Positions 26,406 to 36,087 of a stretch of DNA of 64,000 nt are shown one piece after another. Each line of letters begins with the position of its first letter. Position 1 is the stretch's first letter. Source of the DNA: Citrobacter braakii (GTDB lineage: Bacteria > Pseudomonadota > Gammaproteobacteria > Enterobacterales > Enterobacteriaceae). The notes below the pieces were generated by a model that made no database searches, was not told the origin of the DNA, and saw only the letters and a list, made by a program, of their open reading frames with translations. The stretch lies in the NCBI RefSeq assembly GCF_002075345.1, contig NZ_NAEW01000001.1, positions 744,001-808,000 of the forward strand. Direction: 5' to 3'. A program made the translations under genes and the position numbers.

Positions 26406-28121
26406 ATGAGCACATTACTAACCGCACAATCCTTACACGTTGATACGGCATTCGGCACGCTATTCGACGATCTTTCCTTTACCCTGAAAAAAGGCGACCG
26501 CATCGGGCTTATCGGTTACAACGGCTGCGGCAAAAGCACGCTGTTAAAACTGCTCGATGGCACAATTTCGCCGACCAGTGGGGTTATCGCGCAGGCAAAT
26601 CACTGCCATCTCGCCCGTGTAGAACAACATCTGCCTGACGAAATACTGCCGCTCACGCTGCAGGAAGCCGTTCTGGCTCAACTGCCCGAGCATGAACGCG
26701 CAGGTCAGCAGTGGCGAGTTGAAGCACTGCTCGCCGAAATGGGGTTCACGCCGGAGAATTTATCTCTGACAGCACACACGCTGAGCGGCGGCCAACACAC
26801 GCGTCTGTTATTGGCGCGGGCGCTGATGCGAAACCCTGACCTGCTGCTGCTGGATGAGCCGGGTAACCACCTGGATCTGCCAACATTACTGTGGCTGGAA
26901 CAGTTCTTACAAAACTGGTCTGGCAGTTTTGTGGTGGTTTCCCACGACCCGCAGCTGTTAGACGCGGTGACTCACGGAACCTGGATCCTGCGCGATCGAA
27001 CTCTTCATGCCTTCGATCTGCCCTGTAGCGCAGCGCGTCAGGCTCTGGCAGAAAGAGACATCAGCGATGCTCTGCGCCATAAGGCTGAGCAAAAGGAGAT
27101 AGACCGGGTGACCGCCAGCGCCAAACGGCTGGCTACCTGGGGGCGGGTCTACGACAACGAAGATCTTTCCCGCAAGGCCAAGCAGATGGAAAAGCAGGTA
27201 CAGCGCCTGAAAGAGGTACAGACTGAAGTGACGTCAGGAAGTCAGTGGACACTAACATTGCAGGGAGATGCCCTGCGTGCGGATCGTTTGCTGGAGATGA
27301 CTAATCTGTCCGTGGCCCCTGCTCCCGACGCCGATACGCTGTTTTCCATTGCCGGTCTCCGGTTAAAAAGCGGCGATCGCGTGGCGATTGTCGGGCGCAA
27401 CGGTTGTGGGAAATCATCGTTGTTAAGGCTTATCTGGCAACAGTTTCACTCACAACTGGCATCACCTTCACTGGTGTTGCACCCGCGCGTTACGTTGGGG
27501 TATTACGACCAGACACTGCACCAACTCGCAGATAACGATTCGTTATTTGACGCGCTGGAGCCGTTTGCTCCGCAGCCTGATATCCGCAAAATGGCGCTGA
27601 TTAGCGCGGGTTTTCCGTGGGTTCGTCACGCGCAGCGGATCAGTTCCCTAAGCGGCGGTGAGCGCTCCCGGCTGCTGTTTGTTGGGCTAACGCTTGCGCG
27701 CTACAGCCTGCTGATGCTCGATGAACCGACCAACCATCTGGATCTGGAAGGTAAAGAGGCGTTAGCAGAAACGCTGCAAAGCTATAACGGCGGTGTGTTG
27801 TTGGTCAGTCACGACCGTCAGCTTATTAGCCAAAGCTGTAACCGGTTTTGGTTGATCGACAAGGGCGAACTCAGTGAATGGCACGATCTGGACGCGGTCA
27901 ATGCGCGTATTCGGGAAACATCCTCGGAGATAACCGTTCCAAAAACGGTGGTCGATGCGAGAGCCGAAATAAGCGGTGACAGCGATGGATTGCTGGAACA
28001 ACTTCTTGAGCTGGAGCAGCGTCTGGCTGACGATCTTGCGCGCAAGCCGAAACATCAAAAGCCGCTGTTACAGGCGCAATGGCGTGAGGAGATTGAGCGC
28101 CTGAACTCACAACTGGAGTAA
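26406..28121 (+). CDS. ABC-F family ATPase
   Basis: The 571-residue protein has two ABC domains and no membrane segment, the ABC-F plan of ribosome-acting ATPases. First domain: Walker A GYNGCGKS (about 37-44), signature LSGGQHTR, Walker B LLLDEPGNHLDL. The helical linker with alternating charges (about 215-265, RKAKQMEKQVQRLKEVQ) follows. Second domain: Walker A GRNGCGKS, signature LSGGERSR, Walker B LMLDEPTNHLDL. The first Walker B region has PGNH where PTNH is usual. It is not obviously Uup, EttA, YbiT or YheS by length and motifs, so it is probably an accessory fifth ABC-F. Some such proteins protect the ribosome from antibiotics; the leader peptide ahead makes this worth considering, but no substrate can be read from the sequence. 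Confidence 0.88.
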   Translation: MSTLLTAQSLHVDTAFGTLFDDLSFTLKKGDRIGLIGYNGCGKSTLLKLLDGTISPTSGVIAQANHCHLARVEQHLPDEILPLTLQEAVLAQLPEHERAGQQWRVEALLAEMGFTPENLSLTAHTLSGGQHTRLLLARALMRNPDLLLLDEPGNHLDLPTLLWLEQFLQNWSGSFVVVSHDPQLLDAVTHGTWILRDRTLHAFDLPCSAARQALAERDISDALRHKAEQKEIDRVTASAKRLATWGRVYDNEDLSRKAKQMEKQVQRLKEVQTEVTSGSQWTLTLQGDALRADRLLEMTNLSVAPAPDADTLFSIAGLRLKSGDRVAIVGRNGCGKSSLLRLIWQQFHSQLASPSLVLHPRVTLGYYDQTLHQLADNDSLFDALEPFAPQPDIRKMALISAGFPWVRHAQRISSLSGGERSRLLFVGLTLARYSLLMLDEPTNHLDLEGKEALAETLQSYNGGVLLVSHDRQLISQSCNRFWLIDKGELSEWHDLDAVNARIRETSSEITVPKTVVDARAEISGDSDGLLEQLLELEQRLADDLARKPKHQKPLLQAQWREEIERLNSQLE

Positions 28122-28129
28122 ACCGTATT

Positions 28130-28181
28130 GCCGGATGGCAGCCTACATCAGCAAAATGCGCGTGTAGGCCCGTCATCCGGC
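28130..28181. repeat. REP/BIME palindrome after the ABC-F gene
   Basis: GCCGGATG (28130-28137) pairs with CATCCGGC (28174-28181), with nested GCCTACA / TGTAGGC (28141-28147, 28163-28169). Confidence 0.85.
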
Positions 28182-28206
28182 TTATCGAAATATGACGTTT
28201 TTTTGG

Positions 28207-28239
28207 CAAAAAAAATGGCGCTACTGGTGTAGCGCCATT
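28207..28239 (-). terminator. Intrinsic terminator of the fdnGHI operon
   Basis: A perfect 11-bp stem AATGGCGCTAC (28214-28224) / GTAGCGCCATT (28229-28239) is followed on the minus strand by a T tract (plus-strand A run 28207-28215). It lies 21 bases after the fdnI stop. Confidence 0.9.
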
Positions 28240-28260
28240 ACGATCAGGGCACGTCAGGAG

Positions 28261-28917
28261 TTAGTTAACCCCTTCCTCGCTCTCTTTTTTCGCTTCTTGT
28301 CGTTCAACTTCGCGATACCAGCGTGGGTGATGTTTCTTCGCCCAGCGACGGCTCACTTTCCCTTCGACCATGCCTTTAATCGATCCTTTCACCCAGAATG
28401 CCATATACATGTGGATGAGGATGGCGTGCATCAGGATAATCCCCGCAGCCGCATGGATAAGCAGGCTATAGCGCACGACCTGCATCGGGAAGAACTGCGC
28501 AAAGTACGGACGCCAGATAATGATGCCGGTGATCAGCAGCACGAAAATCATGCTCATGATCGACCAGAACATCATTTTCTGCCCGGCATTGTACTTACCC
28601 ACGTCCGCCACTTTGTGTTCATTGCCTTTCAGCACTTCCACAATGTTTTTCAGCCACGGGATATCTTTTTTATCCGGGATGTTGTGGTGAACAAAGCGTA
28701 CAAACATGAACATCAGCGCCACGAAGATCAGCAGTCCGAAGAACGGGTGCAAAATGCGCCCCATCTGCGGCGTACCGAATGTCTGCGTCAGCCATTGCAG
28801 AGTCGGGAAGAAAAACGAAATCCCCGACAACGCCACCAGGAAGAAGCAGATCACCACTGTCCAGTGACAGGCGCGGTCGATAAACTTCGTGCGCACAATC
28901 ATTTTCGACTTACTCAT
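28261..28917 (-). CDS. fdnI: Formate dehydrogenase N, cytochrome b556 (gamma) subunit
   Basis: FdnI anchors formate dehydrogenase N in the inner membrane and passes electrons through two b hemes to menaquinone. The 218-residue protein has four hydrophobic helices and conserved histidines, including those in [17 protein letters not shown] and [12 protein letters not shown] 28917 ([15 protein letters not shown]) matches E. coli FdnI; its start overlaps the fdnH stop by 8 bases. It is the last gene of the operon. Confidence 0.95.
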   Translation of the reverse strand: MSKSKMIVRTKFIDRACHWTVVICFFLVALSGISFFFPTLQWLTQTFGTPQMGRILHPFFGLLIFVALMFMFVRFVHHNIPDKKDIPWLKNIVEVLKGNEHKVADVGKYNAGQKMMFWSIMSMIFVLLITGIIIWRPYFAQFFPMQVVRYSLLIHAAAGIILMHAILIHMYMAFWVKGSIKGMVEGKVSRRWAKKHHPRWYREVERQEAKKESEEGVN

Positions 28918-29794
28918 GATGATCCTCCTCGTCGTCGTCCACTTCCTTATTCGGACCGATACCAATGTAGTGGTAAATCAGTCCGGCGAAGGTGGCGATA
29001 AATCCGGCAGCGGCCAGCGGTTTTAGCGCCCCTTTCCACAGATTGATAGAGGTATCGATCTGCGGTTCTTTCGGCAGGCCGTGATACAGCTCCGGCTGGT
29101 TGGCATGATGCAGAACGTACATCACGTGCGTGCCACCCACACCTTCCGGGTTGTAGAGACCGGCATGTTCATAACCGCGTGCTTTCAGTTTTGCCACTCG
29201 CTGTTCGCCCATTTCCAGCATTTCCTGCTTGGTACCGAAATGGATTGCCCCGGTCGGACAGGTCTTCACGCAGGCAGGTTCCTGCCCGACGCTGACGCGG
29301 TCCACACACAGCGTACATTTATACACGCGGTTATCCTCTTTATTGAGGCGCGGAATATTAAATGGACACCCGGCAATACAATAGCCGCAGCCAATGCAGT
29401 GCTCTGACTGAAAATCAACAATCCCGTTGGCATACTGGATGATAGCCCCGGCAGACGGGCATGCCTTCAGGCAGCCCGGATCTTCACAGTGCATACAGCC
29501 GTCTTTACGAATCAACCACTCGAGCTTGCCGTTCTGTTCGGTTTCGGTAAACCGCATCACCGTCCAGGACTTGGCGCTAAGATCGGCAGGGTTGTCATAC
29601 ACCCCGACGCAGTGGCCGACTTCATCGCGGATATCATTCCACTCTGAACATGCCACCTGACAGGCCTTACAGCCTATACAGGTGGAAACGTCGATCAGCT
29701 TTGCGACCTCAGCTTTGTAATCACGGGCCTGAGGCGGCGGCGTGATGGCGTTTGTTGCGGACCGTTTGATGATGTCCTGCGTTTCCATAGACAT
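28910..29794 (-). CDS. fdnH: Formate dehydrogenase N, iron-sulfur (beta) subunit
   Basis: The 294-residue subunit carries four [4Fe-4S] clusters between FdnG and FdnI on the periplasmic side. Cysteine motifs are visible in order: [41 protein letters not shown] and CTLCVDRV with CVKTCP. A C-terminal membrane helix (about 255-278, [20 protein letters not shown]) fixes it to the complex. The length equals E. coli FdnH. Thirteen bases separate it from the fdnG stop. Confidence 0.95.
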   Translation of the reverse strand: MSMETQDIIKRSATNAITPPPQARDYKAEVAKLIDVSTCIGCKACQVACSEWNDIRDEVGHCVGVYDNPADLSAKSWTVMRFTETEQNGKLEWLIRKDGCMHCEDPGCLKACPSAGAIIQYANGIVDFQSEHCIGCGYCIAGCPFNIPRLNKEDNRVYKCTLCVDRVSVGQEPACVKTCPTGAIHFGTKQEMLEMGEQRVAKLKARGYEHAGLYNPEGVGGTHVMYVLHHANQPELYHGLPKEPQIDTSINLWKGALKPLAAAGFIATFAGLIYHYIGIGPNKEVDDDEEDHHE

Positions 29795-29807
29795 ATGTTC
29801 GCCTCCC

Positions 29808-32800
29808 TTACGCCTTCTCGATGTTAACTAAAAACGCTTTGTATTCCGGCGTTTGCGAGTTTGCATCACCGACATTCGGCGTCAGGGTGTTGGCGATATA
29901 GCCTTTACGCGCGACTCCTTCAAAGCCCCAGTGGATCGGGATCCCAACCGTTTCAACCTGCTGACCGTTGACGTGCAGAGTACGCAGACGACGGGTAACC
30001 ACGGCAACTGCGCGAATAAATCCACGCTTGCTGCTGACTTTGACGTGATCGCCGTTGGAGATCCCCTTCGCTGCCGCCAGCGTTTCGCTGATTTCCACAA
30101 ACTGCTCTGGCTGGGCAATCGCATTCAGCAATGCGTGCTTGGTCCAGGTATGGAAATGTTCGGTCAGACGATAGGTCGTCCCGACGTACGGGAAGTCCTG
30201 TTTTGTGCCCATGCGTAACTTATCCGCTTCGTACAGACGCGCTGCCGGGTTGGAGATCACGTTCGGATGCAGCGGGTTCGTACCCAGCGGCGTTTCCATC
30301 GGCTCGTAGTGTTCCGGGAACGGACCTTCCGCCATCTTATCGATAGCGAACAGACGACCCAGCCCTTCCGGCTGCATAATAAACGGATTGGTGCCACTGC
30401 CCGGTGCTGCGGTGTTGAAGTCGGGGATATCGTTCCCCGTCCACTTCGTGCCGTTCCACTGGATCAGCATGCGTTTTGGATCCCATGGCTTACCTTGCGG
30501 GTCCGCCGAAGCGCGGTTATACAGCACGCGACGGTTTAACGGCCATGCCCAGGCCCAGCCCAGCGTATTACCGAGACCTGACGGGTCGGCGTTATCGCGA
30601 TTGGCCATCTGGTTGCCCTGCTCGGTCCAGCTACCGGTATAAATCCAGCAGGACGATGACGTAGATCCATCATCGCGCAGAAGCGCAAAGCTGCTGAGTA
30701 ACTGGCCCTTCTTCGCAACCAGCACACCGTTGGCATCATAGAGGTCTTCCAGCGCATAGCCGTTGTTCTCTTTTGCCACTTCCTCGGAGTGCGGTTCGTC
30801 CGGCTGCTTATAGTTCCAGCTCATTTTCAGCACGGGTTCTACGGCTTTACCGCCTTCAGTGCGATACATGTCTCGCAGACGGTGATAAATACCGGCCAGA
30901 ATTTCGCCGTCGTTGCGGGCTTCACCCGGGGCATCCTGACCTTTCCAGTGCCACTGCAGCCAGCGACCGGAGTTGGCGATGGAGCCGTCCTCTTCCGCAA
31001 AGCAGGTGGATGGCAAACGGAAGACTTCGGTCTGAATAGAAGCCGGATCAACGTCGTTTGATTCGCCGTGGTTCTGCCAGAACGTTGAGGTTTCGGTCAC
31101 CAGCGGATCGATAATCACCAGATACTTCAGTTTGCTCAGGCACTGCACCACTTTGTTTTTGTCCGGGAAGGACGCGACCGGGTTAAAGCCCTGACAGATG
31201 TAGCCGGTGACTTTCCCGCTATCCATCATGTTGAAGTATTTGATGACGTCGTAGGACTGATCCCACTTCGGCAGCCACTCAAAGCCCCAGTCGTTTTCTT
31301 TCTGCGCCGCATTGCCGTAGAAAGATTTCATCAGGCTGACGAAGAATTTTGGGTAGTTGCCCCAGTAGTTCACCTGATCGGCCAACGTCGCTTTTGGCGT
31401 GTTAGCGGCCAGATAGGTTTGCAGATCGGCCTGTTTCTCTGACGGCAGCGTCAGGTAGCCTGGCAGACTGGTAGAGAGCAGCCCTAAGTCGGTTAAACCC
31501 TGAATGTTGGAGTGACCGCGTAAAGCGTTGACCCCGCCACCTGCCATCCCCATGTTGCCGAGCAGCAACTGGATCATCGCCATGGTACGGATGTTCTGCG
31601 CCCCGACGGTATGCTGTGTCCAGCCCAGCGCATACAGGAACGTGGTGGTGCGGTCCGCTGCGCTGGTGGAAGCCAGCACTTCGCAAACTTTCAGGAAGTC
31701 TTCTTTTGGCGTACCGCAGATGTTTTCCACCACATCCGGCGTGTAGCGGGAAACGTGCTGTTTTAGCAGATTCCAGACACAGCGAGGATGGGTTAACGTT
31801 TCATCGCGTTTCGCGTAGCCGTTTTCATCGAACTGGTAGTTCCAGGACGATTTATCGTATTGGCGTTTTTTCGCGTCGTAACCGCTGAACAGGCCGTCTT
31901 CAAAAGCAAAATCATCCCGCACCAGCAGGCTGGCGTTGGTGTAATGCTTAACGTATTCAGCGTTGATTTTGTTGTTTTCAATCAGATACAGCAAGACGCC
32001 GGACAGGAACGTAATGTCCGTGCCGGAACGAATTGGCGCGTAAATATCCGCTACCGAGGCTGTACGTGTAAAACGGGGGTCAACAACAATTAGCGTGGCA
32101 TCATTGTTGTTTTTAGCTTCCATCGCCCAGCGGAATCCCACCGGATGTGCTTCAGCGGCGTTACCGCCCATCACCATCACGACGTTGGCGTTTTTAATAT
32201 CAACCCAGTGGTTGGTCATCGCACCGCGACCAAATGTTGGAGCAAGACTTGCTACCGTTGGTCCGTGTCAGACGCGCGCCTGGTTGTCTACTGCCAGCAT
32301 GCCGAGTGAGCGCACAAATTTTTGCGTCAGCATGCCGGTTTCATTACTTGCCGCTGATGCGCACAGCATCCCGGTAGAAAGCCAGCGGTTTACCGTTACG
32401 CCCTGCTCATTCTTCTCAATAAAGTTGGCGTCGCGGTCAGTTTTCATCAGCTTCGCGATACGGGTGAAAGCCTCATCCCAGCTGATACGCTGCCATTTGT
32501 CGGAGCCTGGAGCGCGATATTCCGGGTAACGCAGACGGTTTTCACTGTGCACGTAGTCCAGTAATCCTGCGCCCTTAGGGCATAATGCCCCACGGCTCAC
32601 CGGATGATCCGGATCCCCTTCAATATGGTAAATCGACTCTTTGGCGTTTTTTGCTCCATCTCCCAGGCTATACATTAATAGCCCGCAACCTACGGAACAG
32701 TATGTGCAGGTGTTTCGGATCTCTTTGGCGCGCAACAGCTTATAGTTTCGCGCCTGAGCCAGTGCCATTTTGGGTGCAAAACCCAGAGCGGCTACTGTTG

Positions 32801-32855
32801 TTCCCGCCATACCGCCCGCGCAGATTTTAAAAAATTGTCTGCGGCTGACGTCCAT
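29808..32855 (-). CDS. fdnG: Formate dehydrogenase N, catalytic alpha subunit (selenoprotein)
   Basis: Nitrate-inducible formate dehydrogenase: oxidises formate in the periplasm with a molybdenum bis-MGD cofactor. The coding region of 1015 residues includes an in-frame TGA at 32268-32270, codon 196, in the context QARV-U-HGPT, where E. coli FdnG has selenocysteine. Readthrough restores exactly the E. coli length. A Tat signal ([12 protein letters not shown]) starts at residue 4, and the first Fe-S motif is [14 protein letters not shown] 32855 matches E. coli; a longer frame to 32969 is rejected. Annotation software tends to split this gene at the TGA. Confidence 0.96.
32228..32263 (-). other. 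Bacterial SECIS element in fdnG
   Basis: Directly after the UGA, the mRNA can fold with GACCAA / TTGGTC as the lower stem (plus 32258-32263 and 32228-32233) and AGCAAG / CTTGCT as the upper stem around a tiny GU-containing loop (32241-32253). This is the layout bound by SelB to insert selenocysteine. Confidence 0.8.
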
Positions 32856-32976
32856 TGCTTTCCTCTTTTTTGCAGGGATTCGTACAGGAAATCTCTCAAA
32901 TTGCGCCAGCGCGGCATGATTGAAAGATGACATGTACAACTTCGCGACGAAACTATCAGCTATATCCATATTTTTT

Positions 32977-32990
32977 TTGCGTCAAATCAA
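32977..32990 (-). promoter_or_regulatory. Probable FNR site of the fdnG promoter
   Basis: Minus strand TTGATTTGACGCAA: one perfect FNR half (TTGAT) and one degenerate half. Its centre (32983.5) is 62 bases from the NarL-like site, the same spacing known for the E. coli fdnG promoter (-42.5 and about -105). Confidence 0.6.
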
Positions 32991-33037
32991 TAACGAAACG
33001 GTTCCGCTACTAAATAGTGCACTTCGCTTAACCTTTG

Positions 33038-33053
33038 TACCCATAAGGGAGTA
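33038..33053 (-). promoter_or_regulatory. Probable NarL 7-2-7 site of the fdnG promoter
   Basis: TACCCAT-AA-GGGAGTA is two heptamers inverted around 2 bases; the first fits TACYNMT fully, the second (TACTCCC) in six of seven positions. Nitrate-activated NarL would bind here to switch on fdnGHI. Confidence 0.65.
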
Positions 33054-33142
33054 GACAAAAGGGAATTAATTAGCGCGCTACGGTGTAAAGGTGCTATACA
33101 TTTCAGCTTAATTTTTGCCAGTACCATGGACAGACAATCAGC

Positions 33143-34024
33143 ATGACAAAACAAAAAGCAACGTTAATTGGGCTTATTGCCATCGTGCTCTGGAGCACGA
33201 TGGTCGGGCTTATTCGTGGGGTAAGCGAAGGACTGGGGCCGGCAGGCGGCGCGGCGATGATTTTTACATTAAGCGGCCTGTTGCTGATATTTACCGTCGG
33301 ATTCCCAAATATCAGAAAAATTCCTGTGCGATATTTAATCGCCGGTAGCGTGCTTTTTGTTAGCTATGAAATATGCTTAGCGCTGGCCCTCGGCTATGCC
33401 GCTACTCGTCACCAGGCTATTGAAGTGGGTATGGTCAATTATCTCTGGCCAAGTCTGACAATATTATTCGCCATCTTATTTAATGGCCAAAAAACAACCT
33501 GGTTGGTGATTCCCGGATTAATCATCGCATTGACCGGGGTTTGTTGGGTGTTGGGGGGCGAAAACGGCCTCAATCCTGGAGAAATTATCAGTAATGTTGC
33601 CAGCAGCCCGCTTAGCTATTTCCTCGCCTTTCTCGGCGCTTTTATCTGGGCAACGTATTGCACGGTGACCAATAAATATGCAAAAGGTTTTAACGGCATC
33701 ACCGTGTTCGTTTTACTAACGGCGGCAAGTTTGTGGGTTTACTATTTTATTACGCCTCAACCGGAAATGGTTTTCAGCACTTCGGTGACGATTAAAATGT
33801 TCACTGCAGCATTAACGTTAGGATTTGCCTATGCCGCGTGGAATATTGGCATTTTGCATGGCAACGTGACCGTTATGGCCGTCGGGTCTTATTTTACTCC
33901 AGTGCTCTCCTCTGCGCTGGCGGCGGTGTTGCTCAGCGCCCCGCTGTCACTATCCTTCTGGCAAGGAGCGCTGATGGTCTGCGCGGGGTCTCTGCTTTGC
34001 TGGCTGGCAACGCGGCGTGCCTGA
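33143..34024 (+). CDS. yddG: Aromatic amino acid / drug exporter YddG
   Basis: YddG is a ten-helix EamA (DMT) inner-membrane exporter of aromatic amino acids and some toxic compounds such as paraquat. The 293-residue product has the same length and the family features, with an internal duplication of five-helix EamA units and motifs GMVNYLWPSLTILFAIL and GSYFTPVLSS. It is divergent from fdnG as in E. coli and Salmonella. No strong ribosome site precedes ATG 33143; homology (MTKQKATLIG) sets the start. Confidence 0.92.
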   Translation: MTKQKATLIGLIAIVLWSTMVGLIRGVSEGLGPAGGAAMIFTLSGLLLIFTVGFPNIRKIPVRYLIAGSVLFVSYEICLALALGYAATRHQAIEVGMVNYLWPSLTILFAILFNGQKTTWLVIPGLIIALTGVCWVLGGENGLNPGEIISNVASSPLSYFLAFLGAFIWATYCTVTNKYAKGFNGITVFVLLTAASLWVYYFITPQPEMVFSTSVTIKMFTAALTLGFAYAAWNIGILHGNVTVMAVGSYFTPVLSSALAAVLLSAPLSLSFWQGALMVCAGSLLCWLATRRA

Positions 34025-34483
34025 AAAAAAGTCGGGTTTTATCACAAACAAATAAAATCCGGCTATACTTTAGACAATTTAATGAATAATAATTGTTCAT
34101 TCCACTGCGGTTTATGTTTGTATTTTTTTAATTAAATGTTAAATATATGGAAATTAATTAACGCCCGAAAGTATTACTCGGTCATCTATATCTCTTCACA
34201 TGTATATATTACACCTGCGAAACTAACGCCATTTAAATCATAGCCTGCACAATAGTTCCCCATGTAAATATACCCATTCCGATCTGTCACATATTAAGAT
34301 TAATACAATCAGCTATATTATGTAGATCTAGATCACACAACTTCAAATATTTCGCAATATTATGAAACTTATTATTGAACTTATACCACTGCGTCATTTA
34401 AAAATGGTTTGCCATTGACGAACCCCTTCGTTTAGCAATGGTTTAGGAAACACACCAAGAAATAATTATAAGGATTATTTAGA
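34025..34483. other. Long AT-rich upstream region of ompD
   Basis: About 460 bases without a gene. It holds the ompD promoter and a long untranslated leader. The dyad TGTAGATCTAGATCACA (about 34321-34337) has one good CRP half (ATCACA); CRP control of ompD is known in Salmonella, but this assignment is tentative. The ribosome site AAGGATT precedes ATG 34484. Confidence 0.45.
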
Positions 34484-35563
34484 ATGAAACTTAAATTAGT
34501 TGCAGTGGCAGTGACTAGCCTGTTGGCGGCAGGTGCGGTAAACGCAGCTGAGGTATATAACAAAGACGGTAACAAACTGGACCTGTACGGTAAAGTTCAC
34601 GCTCAGCACTACTTCTCTAACGATACCAGCAGCGATGGCGACAAAACTTACGCGCGTCTGGGCTTCAAAGGCGAAACTCAGATCAACGACCAACTGGTTG
34701 GTTTTGGTCAGTGGGAATATGAATTTAAAGGCAACCGTTCTGAAAATCAGGGTTCCGACAAAGATAAAACCCGTCTGGCATTCGCTGGTCTGAAATTCGC
34801 TGAATACGGTTCTTTTGACTACGGTCGTAACTACGGCGTAGCTTACGACATCGGCGCATGGACCGACGTTCTGCCAGAGTTCGGTGGCGATACCTGGACC
34901 CAGACTGACGTCTTCATGACTGGCCGTACTACTGGCGTTGCAACCTACCGTAACACCGACTTCTTCGGTCTGGTTGAAGGTCTGAACTTTGCTGCTCAGT
35001 ACCAGGGCAAAAACGACCGTAACGACGTTCAGGAAGCTAACGGCGACGGCTTTGGTCTGTCTACTACCTATGAGTACGAAGGCTTCGGCGTAGGTGCAAC
35101 CTATGCGAAATCTGACCGTACCGACGAGCAGAACAACCATAACAGCATCTTCAAAGCTAACGGCGCAAACGCTGAAGTATGGGCTGCTGGCCTGAAATAC
35201 GATGCGAACAACATCTACCTGGCAACCACCTACTCCGAAACTCGCAACATGACCACCTATGGCTCTAAAGTTGCTGGTATCGCTGAGAAAGCACAGAACT
35301 TTGAAGCTGTTGCTCAGTACCAGTTCGACTTCGGTCTGCGTCCGTCCGTTGCTTACCTGAAATCCAAAGGTAAAGATATTGCAGTCTTCGGCGACCAGGA
35401 TCTGGTTGAATACGTAGACCTGGGCGCGACCTACTACTTCAACAAAAACATGTCCACCTTCGTTGATTACAAAATCAACCTGCTGGATGCCAACAACTTC
35501 ACAAGAGCTGCCGGTGTAAGCACTGACAACATCGTTGCTGTTGGTCTGAACTACCAGTTCTAA
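34484..35563 (+). CDS. ompD: OmpD-type general porin
   Basis: Trimeric outer-membrane diffusion porin, 359 residues. A 21-residue signal peptide ends AVNA, then the mature start [18 protein letters not shown] of the OmpC/OmpF/OmpD family. It has the constriction-loop motif region [13 protein letters not shown] and ends with the BamA-recognised C-terminal Phe (VGLNYQF). Codon choice is that of a highly expressed gene. The place next to yddG and smvA is the ompD locus of Salmonella; E. coli nmpC is the nearest K-12 relative. A clear terminator follows. Confidence 0.9.
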   Translation: MKLKLVAVAVTSLLAAGAVNAAEVYNKDGNKLDLYGKVHAQHYFSNDTSSDGDKTYARLGFKGETQINDQLVGFGQWEYEFKGNRSENQGSDKDKTRLAFAGLKFAEYGSFDYGRNYGVAYDIGAWTDVLPEFGGDTWTQTDVFMTGRTTGVATYRNTDFFGLVEGLNFAAQYQGKNDRNDVQEANGDGFGLSTTYEYEGFGVGATYAKSDRTDEQNNHNSIFKANGANAEVWAAGLKYDANNIYLATTYSETRNMTTYGSKVAGIAEKAQNFEAVAQYQFDFGLRPSVAYLKSKGKDIAVFGDQDLVEYVDLGATYYFNKNMSTFVDYKINLLDANNFTRAAGVSTDNIVAVGLNYQF

Positions 35564-35583
35564 TTTTGTTGTAGTCTGAATAC

Positions 35584-35615
35584 AAAGCCAGTCCTTCCAG
35601 GGCTGGCTTTTTCTC
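35584..35615 (+). terminator. Intrinsic terminator of ompD
   Basis: AAAGCCAG (35584-35591) pairs with CTGGCTTT (35603-35610), followed by TTTCT; inner CC/GG pairs extend the stem. Confidence 0.88.
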
Positions 35616-35646
35616 TTAATGTAGACTCGGTCATAAGGAGTATGCC

Positions 35647-36087
35647 GTGCAGACATTCACTGGTCGTTGTCTTTGCGGGCAGAGTCATTTTACCGTCGAC
35701 GTCGAAATGCTGGATGTCTATGCCTGTCATTGTACGCTGTGCCAGAAGTGGTCAGGTGGCATCGCTATGTATCTGGAAGCCAGCGCTCAGCCGCTGATGT
35801 CGCCAGATTCAGCAGAACCTTCGCACTTCCCTTCTTCAAATCGTGGTGAACGTTTCTTCTGTTCCGGTTGCGGGTGCCCGCTGTGGTTTACCCTAACGGG
35901 TAGCGATCGTTATTTTGTGCCGTGGACGCTGCTGGAGCTGAATGAGGTGGATCGCCGCCGCCTGGTTTTAGCGGCAGAGATCTATACGGAAACACAGCCT
36001 GCGTTCTGGAGGCTGACGGGGCAATACGCTCGACTGAGTGGGAAAGAAGTCGAAGAGATGGATTACCCCTGTCATTTAGCCCATTAG
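35647..36087 (+). CDS. GFA/CENP-V-fold zinc-binding protein
   Basis: This 146-residue protein is a second member of the GFA fold family in the window. Zinc-site cysteines are in CLCGQS (about residues 8-13), CHCTLCQKWSGG (about 28-39) and CSGCGCP near residue 78. Substrate unknown. It starts with GTG 35647, with AAGGAG at good distance; no ATG in frame fits. It lies between ompD and convergent smvA. Differences in the middle and C-terminal parts show it is not a recent copy of the gene at 2120. Confidence 0.8.
   Translation: MQTFTGRCLCGQSHFTVDVEMLDVYACHCTLCQKWSGGIAMYLEASAQPLMSPDSAEPSHFPSSNRGERFFCSGCGCPLWFTLTGSDRYFVPWTLLELNEVDRRRLVLAAEIYTETQPAFWRLTGQYARLSGKEVEEMDYPCHLAH

Noticed and set aside
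28192-29001. 269-codon plus-strand frame across fdnI
   Set aside because: It reads antisense through fdnI and the operon terminator; His/Arg-rich shadow protein without homology.
32229-32270. TGA in fdnG read as a stop, giving two separate oxidoreductase genes
   Set aside because: Position, SECIS hairpin and combined length show selenocysteine readthrough.
34321-34337. Dyad upstream of ompD as a firm CRP site
   Set aside because: Only one half matches TGTGA-N6-TCACA; kept as a tentative remark only.
34496-35656. 386-codon open frame on the minus strand opposite ompD
   Set aside because: It is the antisense shadow of a strongly codon-biased porin gene; composition and position match ompD exactly and no family is recognisable.
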